Assembly: GCF_963678635.1 (NCBI RefSeq)
Contig: NC_087064.1
Coordinates: 78,968,512-79,032,511 of the forward strand
DNA from: Symsagittifera roscoffensis
Lineage: Eukaryota > Xenacoelomorpha > Acoela > Convolutidae
DNA length: 64,000 nucleotides
Reading direction: 5' to 3'
The translations under genes and the position numbers were made by a program. The notes below the pieces were generated by a model that was not told where the DNA came from, did not search any database, and was given only the letters and a program-made list of their open reading frames with translations. Shown piece after piece: positions 12,901-20,879 of the stretch; position 1 is the stretch's first letter; each line of letters starts with the position of its first letter.

Positions 12901-15900
12901 ATCTCGGTGGTATCGGCAAATGGTCATTAGCTGTGATCAGTGATGCTTCGCAGGCCAATTTGCCTGATGGGTTTTCGAGCGCTTTCGGGTTGCTTATCTT
13001 GATAGTAGGGCACAATCGGAAAAGCTGCCCCCTAGCGTAGAAATCGGGGCAAAATACAACGAGTCGTGAAACGTACCCTAGCAGCCGAAGTGTTGGCTTT
13101 GGAAGATGCCTTGGACTGTGCCTTCTATTTTGCCTTCTACCTTACGCAATCGATAATAGAAATTACAGCATTCGTGAACAATAAATCGCTACATGACAAC
13201 CTAATTTCAACAAAAAGTTTGAGTGAGAAACGTGTGAGAATCGACTTGTTTCTTAAAAACTTTTGACACTTGCGAGCATTGTGTTATATGGCGATTCTAC
13301 TTTTTTCAGTCCAGCTCGCATAAAAAGCAATTTTGCTGCATAGGATTTGCAGTTTAATTTGAGCTTGGGTGGCACAGTTGTGTAGGGTACATTTGATCAA
13401 AAGGGTGTCAATCATAATTTGTTCTTGAAATTCAAAGAATTAAAACTGAAAAGAGCATATAATTTTTTCTTCGAAGTTTGAAAGTTGAAGTTGTATAAAA
13501 AACCATATCAGTGTTTTTTCTGTTTCCTTGCGTTCGTTGACTTTTTTTTAACTGAGTTGGCTGTTTTCTTTTTTTTTGACCTTTTAAAAGCTTTGCCATG
13601 ACGTTTTGTCGCTTTCGGCTAGCTTGCAATGCTATATTTGTTGTATTGTTCCGCTTCTCCTCTGTATTAAAAAGGTCTGGAGAAAACCACCTCGATCGAT
13701 TTTTCGGTCGTTTTCTCATTAAAAACAAAATTTAACAGCTCGGACGCAAATTATTCCAAACTGGTAACCAAATAATTAAAAGTTGGCCGAACTCAAACTG
13801 TTGTTGCAATGTTAGTTGAGTCATTGCCAAGTGATAACTAGCATTGTATTATGTATTGCAATGTAATGTATCGTTGTGAACTGTAGACAAGGGGCATTAG
13901 GTCTTTGGTTGTCTTGAATAATCATGTCTCAGCATGAAGTATGCTATAGGTCATCATCACGGGACTGCCGGTTGCCACTCAGCCGGCCAATGAGGAACTG
14001 TTCCGGGAAATGTGGGTTGAGCTGGCTGACTGTATCGAGGAGTTCCTCTTCCCCAAGACCAGTGCCCCCGCCAACATGAGTCTGGAGGAGCACCAGAGCG
14101 ACGAGTCCTACGATGTACAACTTATCAATCTCATCAGGTTCATACTCTCCTCTTTTTCTTTCTCTCTCTTTCTCTCTCTCAACCCATTCAATTTAATTCA
14201 ACGTCCTTTCTCCCCTCCAAATCTAACAAAACTGTACATATGGTATTCTGGAAGTTAATTTTCATTTTTGCGTTTTTTCAGTTTAATTTGCGCTTGACTT
14301 CTGAATTCAACTTTCAGGTGCTCCAAAAAAAAGTTTCCCGCCCAGGTAATAAACAAAGCACCTATTGCAGGGGATCTAGGATTTTCTCGATGCTGGGGGT
14401 TACGTATTCTAAAAAAAATTTGCCCAAAACCACTTAATATAAGGTTTAAGTATAAGCTGATTTGGAACTTGGGAACTTGCGAAAAAAAAATTGTTAATAG
14501 TGTTGACCTTTCAATCTTAATTCTTGTTTGATTCTAGATAAAGATTGAAAGATCTCGAGGTCTTTTAGAAAACCATTTAAAAAATTACAATTTTTTTGTG
14601 GTTTTCTAAAAAAAAAATTAAAATGAATATGGCGCAGACGCTAGGAGTGGTTGGTTGACTCTTAATCTCGAGGTCTGAGGTTCGATTTCGGAACCTAGCA
14701 GGGTTTTTCTTCTCATAGTTGTCTTTTTTTTTCTTCATTTTTTCAGTGTTTGACTTCTGAAGAGCTACTTTTGTCGCTTTTGCGCTTGTGTTTGCGGAGT
14801 GCAGCTTCGCCTCTGTGTGAGAATGATTTTCTCCCCTCTTATTTTTAAAAATAGTTTTCTGTTTGTTTTCACGAAGGTGTTTTATCTTGGTTTAATTTGA
14901 GATAAAATTCTTGACAGTGAATAGTATTGTTTTTTTGACGTTTTAATATTTACAGAGGATCATATCTCAGTTGTACCTAAGCAATATTAGCAGTTAAGAT
15001 TACTGCTGTGTCCAATATACTATCTTTGCAGTTAAATAGTTTGCTTCCAGTTCTGTAATCATATTCTTTACAAAGTAAATTTTGGAGCTAAAATACCCAG
15101 GCTTGTTAATAAGTTTTTCTTTTCTCTGTTATTAGGTGTCCATGAAAGATTTAAAGTCCTTTTTTTAGGTCGTATGGTTTCTTTCAGGAACTAATGTTTA
15201 AATTTTATTACACTCAATTGAAATTATTTGCGGTTTTTTTTAAAAGTGGGAGGACAAAAAGGCGGCAAAAGATTCTCTAATATAATGCTCTTATAAAAAA
15301 TGCATCTGGTTTTCCCCCAAATACTAGTATTCAGGGATGTGTTAATTTTATCATTGACCAGACGGTTCATGTTTCCTTGATTTTGCTTATGCATGCGAAG
15401 TTACACTTCGCCTCTGTGTAGAAAGTTTTTATGATCTGTTTTCATTTTTTATCCAATTTCCAAAGAAAATTGTATTCATTTAAAACCCTTGCATATGTTC
15501 TAAGCTTACTTTTAATTCTTCTCAGCGCTTGCACTTTGATAAGGACCCTTATTTAATGTATAAAAATCGAATTAATTGGTCAGACCTGTTCTATTTGCGA
15601 AGCAACCAATAAATTTTGGTTTTTGTAAAAAGTTGTTTGATTTATTACAGTAGCGAAGTGTTGCCCTGTGCACGCAGTATTCCGAAGCAGTTTGTGGCGC
15701 GCATCATGGAGATGCTGAACAGGGGTAGCATCCATTCCGCCGCCAACGCCTCCTTTCTCGACGCAGAACTGGGACGGAAGCTGAGAGAGGACTTGGCCAG
15801 GACATGCTTCCACACTCTACTCCACTTCTCCTTCAGCGAAGAGAACAATGCTGCGTCCGGAAAAGGTACTGATCCGCCACACAAGTGTCCAAGTTCAACT

Positions 15901-18799
15901 TAGAGCTAATTTCAAATGCTCTGTCTTAGCAGTGGGAAGGTAGGGAATCTGTTTGTCCAACTTAGAGTGTCCGTTCCTTTGTCGGCGCTTTGATTAACTA
16001 ACAGGTTTTTGTGTATGTGAAGTGATTATCCTGCAGTTACTGTGTGGTCTGTTGCTTGTAGGTGTGGGAGTGTCAGAGGAGAGTGCAATCACGCGTCTGG
16101 CGCTGGAGGCTCTGCTGACGAGGTGTGCACAGGTGCTGACCAAGTTCGTGGAGGATGAGCGCAAGAGTGGAAAACTGCCCCTGCCCAAGCCCCGTCTGGT
16201 GGAGTTGGCATTTGTTCTCAAGGCTATTGCAACCTTCCTCCAGTCTCTCTCCTCCATCACTGCCTCTAACTCTACTCTCCTATCCACCCCTAACAGTGGC
16301 AGAGGTGGGGGTCGAGTAGACGAGCACATCTGGCAGATGGTGTTCGATCTCTACCCTCTCTTGTTAAACCTCACGGCCACAAACGCCACACAGGTACACC
16401 AAAACACTTAGGAAAACTTTCTACGAGAGAAGCTTTAAACGCGCAATTCATCTGCAAATATAAAATATCCTAAATGACTGTCAACGAAAAAGATTTTCCC
16501 GAAAGGCTGAGCCAAATGACTAATTGAACAAATGCAATTACAAGGTTAGACTGCGGTTTCATGAATACAATTGTGTATGGATGTATTTGAAGCAGCTTTG
16601 CGCTGATGCTAAAGATTGAGGACGCCCTTCCTTTAAATCTGCTATTGATTTTGTGGATGGTGTGATTTCGAGTTCGGCGTCTGCAAAGCTCTTGTTTTCA
16701 AAGTATCTTCGCTGTTTGAGTCATGAACGTAGTGAATACTCTTATATAGGTATTAGTGATTTTTGTTCCGACCATTAACAATGGGGAGGAATTTTGTATT
16801 AGGCTGTATTTTCGACTGTATTGGCTGTTTGGTTTTTAAACGCCATTAAAACAGGCCAATCAAACAAAGAATTCAGGCCAATTAAACAAAATGGACGGAA
16901 ACATTTCAGCCGGAATAATGCGCGACTCAGCCGTTGGCTGTCTTGACGACGTCGTACCGTTTACGTTTAACGATGGAATATTCCGAAGTCCAACCCCCGT
17001 GGGTGCTCGGTTTATTGGAATTAGGATGATTTCCCATTTCAAATGGATTAACTAATTTGCAGTTTTTAGAGCTCTCCGTTCTGTAGTGGTTTTTAGCTCA
17101 AACTCTGATCAAATGACAGTTTTTGAACGCGTTAATAAATTTCTCAGCAGCACATTCTTTCTGATTGCATAACTCTTGTTCGGTCGTAGTTTCTGTTATG
17201 ACCTCATTTGTCCGTGAGCATTCGCTTGCCGCCGGTGCAATTAACCGATTAATTTCTCTTATTTGTGCAACTACAGATGTATTATCTAATTCCGAGACAA
17301 TTGCGGCTTGCCCCACTGGATTATTTTCAGATTTTGCACAGTAACCGACTATTTTTGTTTTTCTTCTTTTAAGAGTAATGAATGTAGGAAATGCACTTAG
17401 GTGTGCACCATGAATGCGCTTAGGTATATATGCACTTTTTGAATTCAATTGAAATTCATCTGCTGAAAGTGGCGTCAATACCACTCCAAATACGAACGTG
17501 CAATTATTTCTAGTTTCGAAAGTGCACATTATTTTTTAGATTTCCAGTGGAATAAAATTTTTTACCTATTGATCCAGTTTTTTCAAGTTGGGTTAATGTT
17601 ATGAAACAAGCGCCAGTCATGAATTGTTCTAGAAACTCAAACAGCTTAAAGGGCATCGATTTTTTTCTTTGAAATTCGAAAGTTGGGCTTTTTTCATCGC
17701 AATCAGTGTTTTTTTTTTCTGTTTACTTGCATTCATCATTCTTTTCTAACTGTCAGTTGGCTATTTTTTTTGTTTTCCACAAAATTTTCAAAGTTGTCCC
17801 AGTGTCGAGAAAAACTGAATTGAAATTTTTGAGATCGAGTAACACTCGTTATATGGAATCTTACTGTTTTTTTTAGATTTTCAGAATAAAAAACTGATTT
17901 ACCTCTAAAGAAAGCTTGTTTTGGATGTTTCATTTAGTGCTTGTTTGGCAAAAAAAATAAAATTTTGTGCATAAAGTTTTGTGCTTAAAGAACCTTTTTG
18001 GGCATTCGTTTTTTGAAGACAAATGATTTCGATCATATTGTGCATAAAGAACATTTTTTGTTTGGTATTAGATTTTTTGAAGACAAATGATGTCGATTAT
18101 GCCTATTTCACTAATTTTTTACGCGAATGTATAGTTCTCGAATCTCACTACCCATTAAAAACGAGACTGGTTAAAAAAAGGGAAAAAAAAACTTTTTTCT
18201 GTAGTTTAATGAATATGGTCGGAACATTCTGTGCTACTTGGACAGCAACCGACTATACTTGTTTTATTTTTTTTCTCGAATGTGTTCGTTCAATTTTGAT
18301 TTGTTCGAGGTTTGACTTTGTTCGAGGTTTGACTTTGATTGTTCGAGGTTTGACTTTGATTTATGTTTAAGTTCAATTTACGTTCAGTCTTGCGATTAGA
18401 TTTTTTAGACTAATCAGAATAGGGGAGCAGCTGATCTGTGGTTTCGGAAGAATTAGAACTTCTTAAAACTAGAGCGCTTTAAATTGCAATAGCAGTTACA
18501 TTTGAAAGACAAATGAGTTTTAAGGAACAAATTGTGCCTTGTTTGAACTCAATAAATACTGATTTTATTTAGAGTGACGAAATTTTTTTTAGATGTCAAG
18601 GGTTTTGAGCAGATCAATTTTTTATCAGGCGTCAAACGACCACAAATTCTGTTTTCATAGGATTGAATAGCGACTGATAGTGATGAGAGTGTGTGTGTTT
18701 TAGGTGCATCCGATGGTGAGAGATGTGCTGCACGAATACAGGCCATTCCTCTCTTCCGCCCCCACCTCACTATCATCAGCACCTCTTTCTTCGGCCTAG
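685..18799 (+). CDS. MON2: MON2 homologue (Golgi/endosome scaffold related to large Arf-GEFs), C-terminal ~1,432 residues in 8 exons
   Basis: Joined exons 685-903, 1446-1719, 6309-6766, 6960-9476, 13950-14137, 15651-15865, 16062-16393 and 18704-18799 give one continuous frame of 1,433 codons including TAG; all phases match. From family knowledge, MON2 is a peripheral membrane protein of the late Golgi and endosomes, related to BIG/GBF Arf-GEFs but lacking the Sec7 domain, and works with DOPEY proteins in endosome-to-Golgi retrieval. Recognisable MON2 blocks include 'LLMECEIFLSHLVRFL', 'TSKNLQCM', 'KEPSLFGPAKLLETGLVN', 'HPDVRLKQLEC'-like 'YPDVRLKQLECVHQILQ', 'PPVRKSAAQTLFGT', 'FVEDERKSGKLPLP'. 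Human MON2 has about 1,717 residues, so roughly the first 285 (the DCB region and part of HUS) lie left of the window. Frame, splice sites and C-terminus all look intact: a functional gene. Confidence 0.95.
1080..1438. repeat. Dispersed repeat family A (tRNA-like core, hairpin ends), copy 1
   Basis: It begins with a perfect 9-bp hairpin (ACACTAGCC 1082-1090, GGCTAGTGT 1100-1108) and 'ccaacctaactcgcaaataaa'. It contains 'tataatcacgatctgtagca', then a degraded tRNA-like box region around 1252-1310, and ends near 1438 with 'gtgtttgcgaagctcagctt'. The second full copy is at 3727-4112; 3' ends recur at 14790-14822 and 15390-15420. The 3' end read in reverse (ACA-AGGCGAAG) resembles the 5' head, so the element may have short terminal inverted repeats. 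Confidence 0.6.
1446..1719 (+). CDS. MON2: MON2 exon 2 of window
   Basis: Acceptor TTGCAG ends at 1445. It encodes the block containing 'EKYDLKSSSTKIYADIV', which matches the conserved MON2 stretch around 'YDMKQHSTKVFRDIV', followed by an Asn/Ser/Thr-rich insert. It ends one base into a Gly codon before GTCAGC (phase 1). Confidence 0.9.
1884..2060 (+). repeat. tRNA-derived SINE
   Basis: The A box is 'tgagtggctaag' (1893-1904). A B box sits in a perfect T arm, with stem GTGGG/CCCAC around TTCGAAT at 1932-1948. The sequence resembles a class II (Leu/Ser-type) tRNA, but the anticodon arm is degenerate. It continues about 110 nt beyond the tRNA-like part into an unrelated body and an A-rich tail (GAAAAAAGG near 2058). 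This is the structure of a pol III SINE, not a tRNA gene. Confidence 0.75.
2370..2790. repeat. Dispersed repeat family R1, copy 2
   Basis: Collinear with 215-655: 'caggaaaagt', 'ggaaggcaaactcaactatc', 'tattgatccagttttctcaa', 'gggttaattt', and 'ttggctatgtttttcc' at the end. It lacks the TATATAG hairpin head, so it is truncated at that end or begins further left. Confidence 0.6.
3727..4112 (+). repeat. Dispersed repeat family A, copy 2 (best preserved)
   Basis: Full-length relative of 1080-1438. The head is 'acactcagagcttgcgaagc', followed by 'ctaacctaactcacaaataa' and 'tataatcacgatctgtagca'. A clear pol III A box, GTGGCTGAGTGGTTAG, lies at 3928-3943; a weak B-box-like stretch follows near 3978-3990. 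It ends in 'ctcgctagtgtttgcaaagc'. The A box with a following degenerate B box suggests a tRNA-derived promoter internal to the element. Confidence 0.6.
6309..6766 (+). CDS. MON2: MON2 exon 3 of window
   Basis: Acceptor TTGTTCAG ends at 6308. The first two bases (GG) complete the Gly codon left by the previous exon. It encodes 'MDRSDMPSIPESYSVSLSY' and 'SSWLGIMPPLCLFLEAASD', both typical of MON2, separated by a Glu/Gln-rich insert. It ends CAG at 6766 before GTACTC, phase 0. Confidence 0.92.
6960..9476 (+). CDS. MON2: MON2 exon 4 of window (large, 839 codons)
   Basis: Acceptor TTTTGCAG ends at 6959. A single 2,517-nt exon carries the centre of the protein, including 'IGLVSSRDAFIAYLCKA', 'WNFVLKTLEHFVWIL' and 'LVHHSRDTPEKQWSETVV'. 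It ends ATG AAG at 9476 before GTCAGT, phase 0. It is markedly GC-richer than the flanking introns. A Gly-rich insert ('SPPGGGGSNQ', 'PFGGGGNPG') lies near the end. Such a large central exon implies intron loss relative to vertebrate MON2. Confidence 0.95.
10289..10364. repeat. Four copies of AGACAATTCRGCC beside the MULE remnant
   Basis: The 13-mer AGACAATTCAGCC occurs at 10289-10301, 10304-10316 and 10329-10341. A variant with CGGCC is at 10352-10364. All copies are in the same direction with irregular spacing. They lie about 150 bp beyond the transposase 3' end, so they are probably sub-terminal repeats of the MULE that bind its transposase. A related motif occurs at 16880-16925. Confidence 0.5.
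10514..11870 (-). pseudogene. Mutator-like (MULE) transposase, decayed
   Basis: DDE transposase of the MULE superfamily, which cuts and pastes DNA elements. Reading leftwards: a possible frameshifted FLYWCH-like zinc-finger remnant at about 11700-11870; then 'FLYFDSGKSDSRVLVFAT' and 'CDGTFSVAPDVFYQVYTIH' (first catalytic Asp, 11173-11688); then a 'DFEAA' block near 11130; a 'QAVW' block near 11050; 'AFVPADDVISAFEALR' (10930-10985); and the typical C-terminal 'EPRTNNALEAWNGSF' (10760-10805). In-frame stops occur near 11174 and 11085, and a frameshift near 10900 separates the 'FEALR' block from the next conserved block. It is non-functional, lies within intron 4 of MON2 in antisense, and is flanked by the 13-mer repeats at 10289-10364. 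Confidence 0.85.
12061..13266 (+). pseudogene. Ty1/copia retrotransposon pol fragment, decayed
   Basis: Pieces in copia order: the start of RT ('LFVRGFEEIEKPQSDSPTAS', 12061-12255); the RT catalytic region with 'LLLVHVDYVFWS', where the usual VDD motif reads VDY (12402-12743); the end of RT/RNase H with 'RPDIAFDALELT' and 'SDASQANLPDGF' (12762-13040); and RNase H with 'TLAAEVLALEDALDC' and 'NNKSLHDNLISTKSLSEKR' (13066-13266). Several frameshifts and stops separate the pieces, and the VDY change would remove a catalytic Asp. No LTRs, gag or integrase were found nearby, so this is a 3' fragment. It inserted next to the MULE remnant in the same intron. Confidence 0.85.
13390..13595. repeat. Dispersed repeat family R1, partial copy 3
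   Basis: Matches the second half of R1 ('tcaatcataatttgttcttg', 'ttcgaa', 'tcagtgttttttctgtttcc', 'gagttggctgttt'). Confidence 0.5.
13950..14137 (+). CDS. MON2: MON2 exon 5 of window
   Basis: Acceptor GCTATAG ends at 13949. It encodes 'TGLPVATQPANEELFREMW' and 'ELADCIEEFLFPKTSAP', the conserved block that in MON2 follows the large central region. It ends two bases into a Ser codon (AG) before GTTCAT, phase 2. Confidence 0.92.
14138..15650 (+). other. MON2 intron 5 of window with a family A 3' part
   Basis: No gene. 14634-14822 is a tRNA-like element part: A-box-like 'tggcgcagacgc', B box GGTTCGATTTC at 14679-14689, and the family A 3' end 'gtgtttgcggagtgcagctt'. A second solitary 3' end, 'gcgaagttacacttcgcctc', lies at 15394-15413. 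A short CT-rich run, 'ctctttctctctctc', follows exon 5 at 14165-14180. Confidence 0.6.
15651..15865 (+). CDS. MON2: MON2 exon 6 of window
   Basis: Acceptor TTATTACAG ends at 15650. The T at 15651 completes AGT (Ser). It encodes 'RSIPKQFVARIMEMLNRGS' and 'CFHTLLHFSFS', both clear MON2 signatures. It ends one base into a Gly codon before GTACTG, phase 1. Confidence 0.92.
16062..16393 (+). CDS. MON2: MON2 exon 7 of window
   Basis: Acceptor CTTGTAG ends at 16061. It encodes 'VSEESAITRLALEALLTRC', 'LTKFVEDERKSGKLPLPKP' and 'DEHIWQMVFDLYPLL', with a Ser/Thr-rich loop between. It ends ACA CAG at 16393 before GTACAC, phase 0. Confidence 0.93.
16394..18703 (+). other. MON2 intron 7 of window, composite repeats
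   Basis: No gene. An R1-type head ('tgaacgtagtgaatactctt') lies at 16726-16745. MULE-like motifs ('aattcaggccaatt', 'catttcagccgg') lie at 16870-16925, possibly a solo MULE end. A block at 17340-17500 ('aaccgactat', 'caattgaaattcatctgctg') is shared with 20215-20260, and R1 partial copy 4 is at 17510-17795. A 143-codon minus-strand frame at 17098-17529 lies largely in this repeat and is not credible as a gene. Related AT-rich repeat sequence continues to 18420. Confidence 0.55.
18303..18361. repeat. Three tandem copies of GTTCGAGGTTTGACTTTG
   Basis: An 18-nt unit is repeated three times within intron 7 of MON2, the third after a 3-nt insert. The unit matches a single R1 sequence (compare 'ttcgcggtttgactc' near 2435), so it is probably a local expansion within an R1 copy. 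Confidence 0.65.
18704..18799 (+). CDS. MON2: MON2 terminal exon (31 residues and TAG)
   Basis: Acceptor GTGTTTTAG ends at 18703. The frame gives 'VHPMVRDVLHEYRPFL' plus a Ser/Ala-rich tail and TAG at 18797-18799. This matches the short C-terminal block of MON2 that ends the family's proteins. It is too short to be found by length alone; phase 0 joins it to exon 7. Confidence 0.85.
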   Translation: MHPMVRDVLHEYRPFLSSAPTSLSSAPLSSA

Positions 18800-18901
18800 A
18801 ACAGAACAGAAACGGAACAAGGAAGGGTTAGAACTAGAAAAAAAAGAATGAACTGTTGGTGAACAATTGATTTTCTGTCGCTACCCTGATGTATTCTTGT
18901 A

Positions 18902-18907
18902 AATAAA
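18902..18907 (+). terminator. Likely MON2 polyadenylation signal
   Basis: AATAAA occurs about 105 nt after the MON2 stop codon, inside TGTAAATAAATTGG. It is the first canonical signal downstream, so a short 3' UTR of about 120-130 nt is likely. Confidence 0.5.
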
Positions 18908-19905
18908 TTGGGAGGCGGATTAGATTATATATATCGAATGCAACTGATAAAAAACTGAATTCTCTGCAGAGGTAATTTGTCTGGATTTCCTCTAGCCCCA
19001 TATCTAATTTATTTGTTTGTAAATAGCGAGGTTTTATTTTCCCATATTTGAAGTATCATAGCAGCTCATTGATGTTATAAACTAATGTTGCAATCGAATC
19101 TATATTGAGTTAATTTATAAATTGGATATATTCAATTTAAACCTGTGTCCAGCGTTATTTAAGGGCATGGCAACAATTCGTCGCAGACGATATTTCGTTG
19201 CATGGTGATTTAACAAGATTCTTTGCTTAGTAGTTCTGTGAAATATTCCATATCGAAACTCACACCCGCTCTGTGTCTATTCAGAACTATTCTGTGCTAA
19301 ACAGTCCAATACAGAGCAGGGATCTACTTAACAAGATAAGGGGATATAAGTAGATTGAATTTGTCGAATTTATGAGCAATCAGAATGCATCAAAATTAGA
19401 ACTGGAGGTTTTTGATAGCAAATATTTGATCGACCAATCAGAATGCATCAAACTTAAAGTTGACTTATCTGATTCCAACTCTAGTTGCTTGCAACTCAAT
19501 GGAAAACTGGGACCACATGCTTGGGGAGGCATTCTACGGTAGGGCACTTACGGGGATTGTGCGGTTGTTCCGAAAACTCTAGTACTAATTTAGGGGAGAT
19601 TCTTTAGCAGATATAATAGGAGGGATTGTTAAGATCTCAAAACGATGCCAAGAAGTATAAGAACGAAAAAGCGTTACAATACAATACATTCCGAAAAACA
19701 TTCCGAAGATATAATTGCTTTTAAAATGCCTGGAGGCCGAGAATTTTCCATAGTTCAAACATCAGAGTGACCGCCGCAGTTGCGCCAACGTGTTGAGAGC
19801 TAGTCAATAGAGCGTAGGAATAAAGTTAGAGCTGGTTAACGCAGCGTGATCACCGGAAACCGACAGTCGCCTTGGCAGTCTTTGACCATTTGAAATTTAC
19901 CAGAA
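18908..19905. other. Intergenic sequence after MON2, nothing recognised
   Basis: AT-rich sequence with no ORF of note and no recognisable RNA gene. A short direct repeat, 'aatcagaatgcatcaaa', occurs at 19378-19394 and again at 19437-19452. Confidence 0.5.
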
Positions 19906-19909
19906 AACC

Positions 19910-20750
19910 GGTCTCCATTAATCGACCGTCTCGCAAAAAGTTAGTTGTTCAGTGATAAATTTTGGTAACTTTTCAAGTTATTCCATACCGTGTACCGATT
20001 GGCTAAAGTTTTTCTGAGCAAACCATTCAAGCAATGAAATTTTAAATTTTGAAATTGTATGCCTTAAGTCTATTCGCAAGATACTAATTTTCCTGAGAAA
20101 ACCATTCAGCGAAAAATTTCGTGTTATTAAGAGTAATGAACGCAGTGAAGACTTGTATAGGTCTTGCTGATTTTTTTTTGGGAAAAAATCTTAAAATATT
20201 GATGCACTTAGGTATAGTGCACTTTTTAAGTTCAATTGAAATTCATCTGCTGAAAGTTGCTGCTTTTTTGGTTAAAAAAAACAAATTTGTTTCAAAACAA
20301 TTTTAATTAATTGTTTTACTTATTTATAAAGACCTTTTTTAAAACCCTAAGGTGCCCACAGAGTCTTCTTCTACAAATGCAAAGATTTCGTGCTTCGTGT
20401 CACGTCGAATTTGTTTCTGCAGTGAATCGGCAGTGAACGTAGTAGTTATGTCGTTTAGCACACTGCAAGCTGTACAGTGCGCACTGAAAGATAACATTGG
20501 TTAGTCAATAAAAGTAAGGCCCGTTGGGGCCCGTTGACAAAAGTGAAAACCTCGGCCCGGCCCGTTGAGGCCCACGGGAGGCCCGGCCCCTTGACAAGTA
20601 CGCTGTGAAAATAACGCGAAAAAATGTGAACAATTTCTACTTTCGAACGTGAACATGTTTTTCAAGCCATGATATGTTGGCAAAATGATAGATTTTCAGG
20701 GAGCAAATCGGCTAGCGGAATGATTTTTTAAACGAACAGTAATTCAGTTC
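19910..20750. repeat. Left satellite remnants with an R1 head and a GC-rich patch
   Basis: 19910-20110 resembles the satellite subunit ('cttttcaagttattccat', 'aaaccattcaagcaatgaaa'). 20685-20740 contains 'tttcagggagcaaatcggct', almost the same as the satellite at 23290. Between them lie an R1-type head with its following block (20120-20260) and an unusual GC-rich patch at 20515-20600 made of repeated GGCCCGTTG and GGCCCGGCCC words. The satellite therefore lies on both sides of the non-LTR insertion. Confidence 0.5.
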
Positions 20751-20879
20751 AACATCAATGATATATCTTATTAAATGTCACGTTTATATATTAGTACAAT
20801 CTGTTTTTCCTAGTCATCTGGAAATAAATTATTCAAACTCGAACAAACTACAATGGCTAATGAATATCATACAAAAAAA

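Larger units (their letters stand above)
9477..13949 (+). other. MON2 intron 4 of window, holding two dead transposons
   Basis: 4.5-kb intron. From 9477 to 10280 there is no gene, but a partial family A head lies at 10180-10255 ('caagctaagtcgcaaata'). A MULE remnant (about 10280-11900, antisense to MON2) and a copia remnant (12061-13266, sense) follow. The last 700 bp hold a family A head (13267-13330) and an R1 fragment (13390-13595). Confidence 0.75.

Noticed and set aside
17098-17529. 143-residue ORF on -
   Set aside because: It overlaps dispersed repeat sequence shared with 20130-20290, has no recognisable domain, and lies in a MON2 intron.
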